Below, one piece after another: positions 8,914-13,917 of a stretch of 13,917 nt of DNA. The stretch's first letter is position 1. The number at the start of each line of letters is the position of its first letter. A program made the translations under genes and the position numbers. Below the pieces are notes generated by a model. It worked only from the letters and a program-made list of their open reading frames with translations. It was not told where the DNA came from and ran no database searches. The stretch comes from Cladosporium sp. IMV 00045 (Eukaryota; Ascomycota; Dothideomycetes; Cladosporiales; Cladosporiaceae): assembly GCA_001931905.2 (NCBI GenBank), contig MSJI02000710.1:1-13917 (forward strand), given 5' to 3'.

Positions 8914-10616
8914 TACAAACCTCTCTAAGATCTGAGATTTGTGATCCGAGCTTTTCTCTTGCGAGCCGACAGAGGGGACGACCCGGTTTGCTGAGTAAGG
9001 CAAGTAGCTTCTTCCACGCGGAAGGCTTTGGAGTATGTGCCTGAAATGAATCGATAGGAAGAATGTGAGGTAAATAGGTAGAGGAGATGTTGACATGGGG
9101 AAGCGAGACCTGGTGGCTCGGTCGGTCGGTTCGGTCGCGCACCGTTCGGGCCGTGGGGGGCCATGCATGCATGCTGCGTGCTTAAATACGCGACGAACTA
9201 CTTCACGCTTTACTCTGCGATACATGAGAAGTCTTGTTCGCGGGTGTTGAAGTCTCGAGAATCCCTGTCGCATTAGGTCATGCGATGGGTCCTCGCGATG
9301 AAAAATGAGATGTATTCTGCGTGCCCGTGGTAGGCGTGATGAACCGTGAGAGGAGGCGGCGCGACGGTCGCAAGGGGTGGATACTGGGTGACTGACTATC
9401 TAGGCGAAAGAACTGCTCTTCAATAGCCCAGTGTACTGTAGGTGCAAAGACGCAGATATGCAAGCATGAAGCTGACGGATTGGATAGGTGATGCGTAGTA
9501 GCCATGCGCCGTCGCGCGCATCTGGATGTATCGCCATCCGACGCTGCGACAACCAACTCAGCCTCTTGGAATGGACCTATTGCGCCTCTCTCTGGCTACT
9601 TATATCGAATCTATCTTGCCTGGCCAAACACTCTTGCGTTCTTGTAATGCGGAACAATATACTGGCGCTTCAAAACACAGACCCGCGCGCTGTTGCTATT
9701 ATTGCATTCTCACCACCGCCAAACAACCAACCGATCCCATGGATTACTACGTCGCTACAATGACGCGTGCATTGTAGTAATGCTATCGTCGCTTGCGTAC
9801 TGGATGGCGGATCCATAGGATGGTTTCTTCGTGATGCCGCGATCTCCTCATCACGGGAAGTCTATTGGCGTCTCGGGGTCAAGCGAGGCCCCCGGCTTGT
9901 TTGGTGATGGGATCTCGCTTTTGCCATGTCGCTTCAACACTGCCCATGGTATGGACGCTTTGCATGCCTGTTTGGATCTGGCATTCGACGGCATGCTCTA
10001 TTCTTGCAAAACGTGTTGTCGGATTTTCAATATGGTCGTTCATCGCTGAACGTTCGTCTCCATGGCTTTCGTGCTGGTATCATCACCCCCATTCCCACGG
10101 TCGCCTTGATATCCGCAGAGATGCCGATGCATGCTTTCGCACATGCCTGATACGTCTTCTCTGTCTCGTGAGGGGCTACTATCCTCGCGTGTCTGCTTAT
10201 CCTCCGCGTCTCGTTTGGCGAAACATGCTTTTGGCTTCCCGCTGTGCCATCCCGGGGCGTAGTCAGTATGTTTATTGCAAGTCCCAACTTGCGCAGCCAT
10301 ACACACGCCTGTAAGCATCAATTCATTTATCCAAGCTCATTACCACGGGTTCCCGTTTCCCGCATCTCTGACCAAACGCCTAACACAATGCATTGTTCGT
10401 CGCTGACAGCAGCTGCAACACATCCGTGCCACAAACGTAAAGGCATTCTAACATATGGTAATACTCTAATCGTCTCGCGCAAGAGCGCCATCGCGCGATA
10501 AATGCACCTCCCACCCCCGTCGTAGAATCCCCATCTCGTTCGCACATCCCAAACACACTGCCACACACTGTCTTCCCAAGCACTTTGATATCTGCACCAT
10601 CAGACACCTGGCAAGC
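8914..10616. other. Intergenic region upstream of gene 3
   Basis: I found no supported gene. The longest frames (158 codons on - at 8797-9273; 149 codons on + at 9865-10314) have atypical composition, no domain and competing frames. Simple-sequence spots are a GTCG tetranucleotide run near 9117-9138 and CATGCATGCATG near 9162-9173. The final 200 bases should carry the promoter and leader of the gene at 10617; I see no clear TATA box. An unannotated non-coding RNA cannot be excluded from sequence alone. Confidence 0.5.
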
Positions 10617-12137
10617 ATGACGAACTGGTCCAGCAAGTATGGGTCTCAGTCATTCAAGAAGAATGACAGGAGGGGGCAGCAACGCAACGCCTCCTCCAGA
10701 GACCTCGACCGCAGCTGGAGGAGGGACGAGAACCAGCGTTCCTCCGCCTCCAGCAGGCAATATGCCGCTCCCTCTCCGCGCCAACAGGAGAGGCCAGAGC
10801 AGCAACCCGCAACCACCAGGCGAGGTGGAGATTCCTGGACTCCGGGAAACTCGTCGGCGTCTTCCTCCCAGAGACGCCAAAAGTCTGGCGGAGATTCCTG
10901 GAGGCCTGGGGACTCTTCGTCTTTTCAGGGGCGCCAGAGGAATGCGCCTCCGCAACGATCTGCCTCTCCGGACAGAGAGGAGAGGTCGCCCTGGTCGAGA
11001 GACCGTCAGCCTTCGTCCTCGCAGTCACGCGAGGCTTTTGCTGCGCCTGTGCAGCGCCCAGCTCTTCCCGCTGGAAACGGGGAGTCGTCGTCTCAGAGAG
11101 GAAGGGACGCAACTCAGAAGCCGTTGACAGGCGGCTCAACGGGAGCACCACTGGCAGCACCGCCAGTATTTGCCCCGGCTCCTTCTTCCTCGGGGCCTTC
11201 CTCTGTCTCGTCGGACTTGTCGCCGTCGACGACGCAGACATCTGTGGCGACAGCGACACCCTCGCCGCCACGCGAGGGAGAGCCTGCACAGCAGCAGGCG
11301 GCGGCGGCTCCTCCAGCACCGGCGCCTAACAGGCAAGTCGAGGCTGAGGTCGGTAGGATCATGGTTCTACCCAAGCGCGCCGAGGGGAGTGACTGCCCCT
11401 TCTACTCGCACGAGTTCGAGAGGCAGCCGCACGTGAACGACCACGCTGGCGGGCACCCAGCGCTCGTCTGGGACATGTACGTGCGCGCCGACGGGGAGCC
11501 CATCGCCCGCTGCCTGCCCGTCACGTCGCTCAGCAAGAATGGGCGTTCCGGGATGTCGGTCGAGGAGAAGTACGCCTCGAAGAACGGCGGCGACGCGTGG
11601 AGGCACATCCCACGCTACCTCCCGATCGACCACCAGGATCGGACGACGTCGGGCTTCAACCAGCCCGTCGTGAGGCTGCAGCAGCCGGCAGGCTCATCCC
11701 GCCGCAACGACATGAAGTCCCAGAGCTACATCCATCTGGACCACTTCTACGAAGTCGAGGCGCGCTTCCTGGAGGCCGGCCCCTTCCGCGGCCTCCGCTT
11801 GGAGACTCCATCGCTTGCCGTCGTGGTCGGCAAGCTGATGGACTTCTGCGACGGGAAGATCCACTGGCCGAAGCCCTCGGGCCCCAAGCCGGTGGTGTCG
11901 CCTCTGCTCGTGGATTGGGGCATGTGTGGCCGTCCCCGCGACCTCAGCGCAGCCGTTGGGCAGATCATCGCCGACGGTCGCATGCTCGAGAAGATGCGTC
12001 TGCGTGAGACCGGCACGCAGTACGTCACCGGCATGGAGCGCGCGATGCCTCGTCGTCAGGATCCCGCGCACACGCGTTATATTCCGCGCGCGTGGCATGC
12101 TGTCCAGCAACGGATGGCTTTCAGCGGTGTCGTCTGA
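10617..12137 (+). CDS. Hypothetical protein: disordered Arg/Gly/Ser-rich N-terminus and a MazF/PemK-like C-terminal domain
   Basis: This is an intronless 506-codon frame. Residues 1-240 are low-complexity and probably disordered: basic with RRG, RGG and QRG motifs up to about 165, then Pro/Ser/Ala/Gln-rich to 240. Residues 255-415 look folded, with conserved-looking blocks in order: GHPALVWDM (279-287), ARCLPVTSLS (297-306), a short helix with EEKY (316-319), RYLPIDH (333-339), VVRLQQ (351-356), KSQSYIHLDHFYEV (367-380), then a final block ending LAVVVGKL (400-407). This order resembles the SH3-like barrel of MazF/PemK endoribonucleases, known mainly from bacterial toxin-antitoxin pairs, but no antitoxin-like gene is adjacent. 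Residues 415-506 are an extra C-terminal region of unknown role. There is no signal peptide or membrane segment. An RNA-related role is a guess; the gene itself is well supported by length and the change from low-complexity to globular sequence. Confidence 0.75.
   Translation: MTNWSSKYGSQSFKKNDRRGQQRNASSRDLDRSWRRDENQRSSASSRQYAAPSPRQQERPEQQPATTRRGGDSWTPGNSSASSSQRRQKSGGDSWRPGDSSSFQGRQRNAPPQRSASPDREERSPWSRDRQPSSSQSREAFAAPVQRPALPAGNGESSSQRGRDATQKPLTGGSTGAPLAAPPVFAPAPSSSGPSSVSSDLSPSTTQTSVATATPSPPREGEPAQQQAAAAPPAPAPNRQVEAEVGRIMVLPKRAEGSDCPFYSHEFERQPHVNDHAGGHPALVWDMYVRADGEPIARCLPVTSLSKNGRSGMSVEEKYASKNGGDAWRHIPRYLPIDHQDRTTSGFNQPVVRLQQPAGSSRRNDMKSQSYIHLDHFYEVEARFLEAGPFRGLRLETPSLAVVVGKLMDFCDGKIHWPKPSGPKPVVSPLLVDWGMCGRPRDLSAAVGQIIADGRMLEKMRLRETGTQYVTGMERAMPRRQDPAHTRYIPRAWHAVQQRMAFSGVV
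10824..10922 (+). repeat. Two-copy 21-residue duplication in the N-terminal tail of gene 3
   Basis: GGDSWTPGNSS at residues 70-80 and GGDSWRPGDSS at 91-101 start 63 nt apart. At DNA level the first 16 bases of each copy (GGYGGAGATTCCTGGA) differ at one position, so this is a direct in-frame duplication, diverged towards the 3' end. It adds a second Trp-Pro-Gly motif to the disordered tail. Confidence 0.7.
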
Positions 12138-12297
12138 TCCTCCAGGCACATCGACGTCGCCACGCTCGGGAGCTGACCTCCACTTGCTCATGCTGCCTCC
12201 GCGGACAATGACCGAGCAGTGCTGCTGCCAGATCCTCTCGGCTCGTCGACCTCTCCTCGCTCGGGAAGCGACCTCCACCCGCTCGTTCTGCCTGCTC
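12136..12297 (+). repeat. Degenerate tandem duplication, 95-bp offset, starting at the stop codon of gene 3
   Basis: 12136-12200 and 12231-12295 align without gaps at 50 of 65 bases by my count. Both start GATCCTC and share GCTCGGGA and ACCTCCAC. The first copy begins within the TGA of gene 3. The offset is not a multiple of three, so the copies read in different frames. A weaker third start (GAATCCTCTCC) appears at 12349. It probably lies in the 3' UTR. Confidence 0.7.
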
Positions 12298-12384
12298 TCC
12301 CTGCCTTCATGGACGACACAGCGCGCCTGCCAGCACCTCTGAGCGGACGAATCCTCTCCTCGCCTGGGAGTTCAAGATTGACGA

Positions 12385-12475
12385 CTTGCTGTTTTCGTTT
12401 TCTGTTTTCTGCTTTTCTAGAAAGCTTTTCTTGCTTTTCTTGCTTTCTTTCCTTTGTCTGTTTCACGACATTTAC
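12385..12475 (+). other. Polypyrimidine tract with TTGCTTTTC-type repeats
   Basis: This stretch is almost all T and C on the + strand, with repeated TTTTCTTGC and TTGCTTTC words interrupted by CTAGAAAGC. The same TTGCTTTC word recurs between the structured repeats at 12544-12734. It could be part of a long 3' UTR or a simple-sequence expansion. Confidence 0.6.
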
Positions 12476-12543
12476 GAGATTGATGATTTCTCTCACGAGT
12501 TGACGAACTTCATGAGAAGATACCCCCTGTTTTTTCTTTTTCC

Positions 12544-12734
12544 GCCCCTCGAAGGGCTGAGCGTTGGCTTCATGTTCTGCTGCGCTCTTGCTTTCTTGCT
12601 TTCTCTGTTTCTTGCTTGCCCCTTGAAGGGCTCAGCGTCAAGACGCTCTTGCTTTCCTTTGCCCTTCGAAGGCTCAGCGTCAAGCACACTCTGCTACGCT
12701 CCTGTCTCTGCAACCCCTCGAAGGGCTGAGCGTC
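12544..12734. repeat. Four copies of a structured repeat (CCCCTCGAAGGGCTSAGCGTC)
   Basis: Copies start at 12544, 12618, 12661 and 12713, so spacing is irregular (74, 43 and 52 bp). Each has a small inverted repeat (CCCT, 3 nt, AGGG; in copy 3 CCTTCGAAGG) followed by AGCGT. Each is then followed, after 2 to 19 nt, by CGCTC or ACGCT, which can pair with AGCGT, and then in most copies by a pyrimidine-rich TTGCTTTC-like word. Copies keep different reading phases and some frames hit stops, so the array is not coding. It lies about 400-600 nt after the stop of gene 3 and could be its 3' UTR or a separate non-coding RNA on either strand. Confidence 0.75.
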
Positions 12735-13893
12735 AGGCAAACGCTCTTATTTTTCTTTCTGTTTGTCTTTACTTGCTTTCCTCTTCTCATGTTTTGATGC
12801 TAATGAGGAGGAGGAACGCAACGCTACGCTAGATACCTACGCTGGCTTCTAATGTTTATCTGCCTTTGCTTTTCTGTCACGTTGATGATCTTCTGCTTTC
12901 TGTTGTGTTTCTAGATGCAATGACAAATGTTTTGTTTCTTCTACATCTTCTTCTTACGTGAGCCCATGTCATGTGATTATCGCCTGTGTGTTTATCTGCC
13001 CACACACACACGTACCTGTCTTTTATGCGAAGACCCTTGCCCTCACTTCCTGAGCCCCTACTCCTGTGAGGATATGCCATGTAGCCATCAAAGCGTCGGC
13101 TATAGAGACAGATACACTCCCTTCCAGCCAGCCCATTCAGCTCGCACAAGGTAGACTCAGCTCAGTCTGCGCATTCTCCAACGAGAAGACTTGCATAGAG
13201 AATAAAACCCAACCCGCTCCCTTCAAAATGTCTCCTTCACCACCCCAAAGATGATCCCACATCACCCTCCATCAAGCCCAGCTGTAGTAATTCCATCTAC
13301 TTGCCGAGTGCTACCACTCACAGCTAAAATCCCAATACTACCACCACCACCATCACCACCACCTTGCCAAGTCAACGCCCTCCAAGCAAGCCCAACTAGA
13401 CAGCTACATAGCAACTCCAATCTCACACATCGATCGATACCTACCTACATGTAGACACTTCACCTCATCCCCCCATCGCAACTCAAACAACAATCACCCA
13501 ACACTAACCAACACAAGCACGCCCGAACCCCCCTAAGGTACCTACACCTACTTCCTCTTCCACTTCCCCAACCGCACCGAGTTCACATGAAACGATCCAA
13601 ATCGTGTGTAAGCCTACATCATAGATAGCATGCCTGCACATGAATAGCAAGGACCGCGCGCTCTCACAACCCATGCGTGCCGTCTTTCTCTGGTGATTTG
13701 ATCTCATCGATCCCAACGTCCATTGAGTTTTCGTCGCTCGGCCGTTGCGCTTGATGTTACATGTATCCATTTGATACCTTGTTTGTATGTATCTTCAGCG
13801 CGCTCGCAAGCCAGCAAGCAAGCAGACCACCAGACAACCAGATAGGTATGTAATCATTAAAAGTCTCACAGATGAAACCGACGACTGAACGTC
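12735..13893. other. Downstream non-coding region with short simple repeats
   Basis: I found no supported gene. The stretch becomes C/A-rich on the + strand. It has a short CA run near 13001-13011, an ACC/CCA microsatellite-like run at about 13335-13363, ATCGATCGAT at 13429-13438 and an AGCAAGCAAGCAG run near 13812. The longest frame is 90 codons on the - strand and has no recognisable content. An ATTAAA hexamer lies at 13856-13861. Confidence 0.5.
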
Positions 13894-13917
13894 AAAAAAA
13901 AAAAAAAAAAAAAAAAA
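13894..13917 (+). repeat. A24 homopolymer at the window end
   Basis: The last 24 bases are all A, starting 32 nt after an ATTAAA hexamer. The run is cut by the window edge, so its true length is unknown. It may be a genomic homopolymer where an assembly stopped, or the A-tail of a retroposed sequence whose far side is outside the window. Confidence 0.9.

Noticed and set aside
11694..12278. 194-codon - strand frame over the 3' end of gene 3
   Set aside because: It is antisense to the conserved-looking domain and has shadow-like composition. Its end coincides with the degenerate duplication, which explains the apparent repeat in the translation.
12544..12734. CRISPR-like array of regularly spaced repeats
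   Set aside because: Spacing is irregular (74, 43 and 52 bp), spacers are low-complexity pyrimidine tracts, there are no cas genes, and the window is eukaryotic.
12386..12832. 148-codon Phe/Leu-rich frame that looks like a small membrane protein
   Set aside because: Hydrophobicity comes from the polypyrimidine tract (TTT, CTT, TTC codons). The structured repeats it spans change reading phase from copy to copy, so no protein repeat is being maintained.
1..13917. tRNA or rRNA genes and telomeric repeats
   Set aside because: I looked for the T-loop GGTTCRA motif with matching stems, for rRNA-like conserved blocks and for TTAGGG arrays on both strands and saw none. A covariance-model scan would be the decisive test.

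Overview
The window looks like nuclear DNA of a filamentous ascomycete (Pezizomycotina; a dothideomycete would fit, but that is a guess). The evidence is one 59-nt spliceosomal intron with fungal donor, branch and acceptor signals, secreted proteins with eukaryotic signal peptides, N-glycosylation sequons and a Kex2-like site, C-rich third codon positions in the genes, and kilobase-scale intergenic gaps. There are no operons, and I found no tRNA, rRNA, CRISPR array or complete transposon.

Three protein-coding genes are supported, all on the + strand. (1) 1002-2458, one intron: a secreted histidine acid phosphatase (phytase/acid phosphatase superfamily) of 465 aa. It has an intact RHGxRxP site, but Asn-Asp stands where the family normally has His-Asp. 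(2) 5340-7292, intronless: a 650-aa secreted Ser/Ala/Thr/Pro-rich protein built from interleaved YEAP, S-V-x-[DE]-x-x-Q and VP[LM]xTG repeats, probably a cell-surface or extracellular-matrix protein. (3) 10617-12137, intronless: a 506-aa protein with a disordered Arg/Gly/Ser-rich N-terminal half and a folded C-terminal half whose motif order resembles the MazF/PemK fold.

Layout: 1-1001 is the upstream region of the phosphatase, with a CACGTG box, a dyad and a 19-bp tandem repeat next to the start codon. 2459-5339 is non-coding as far as I can see. 7293-10616 is a second empty stretch holding a perfect 34-bp palindrome at 8880-8913. 12138-13917, downstream of gene 3, has a degenerate 95-bp-period duplication, a polypyrimidine tract, four copies of a structured roughly 21-bp repeat, an ACC microsatellite and a terminal A24 run preceded by ATTAAA.

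Genes 1 and 2 both act outside the cell (phosphate scavenging, cell surface), but nothing in the sequence links them. The least explained parts are gene 3 with the repeats behind it, and the isolated palindrome.
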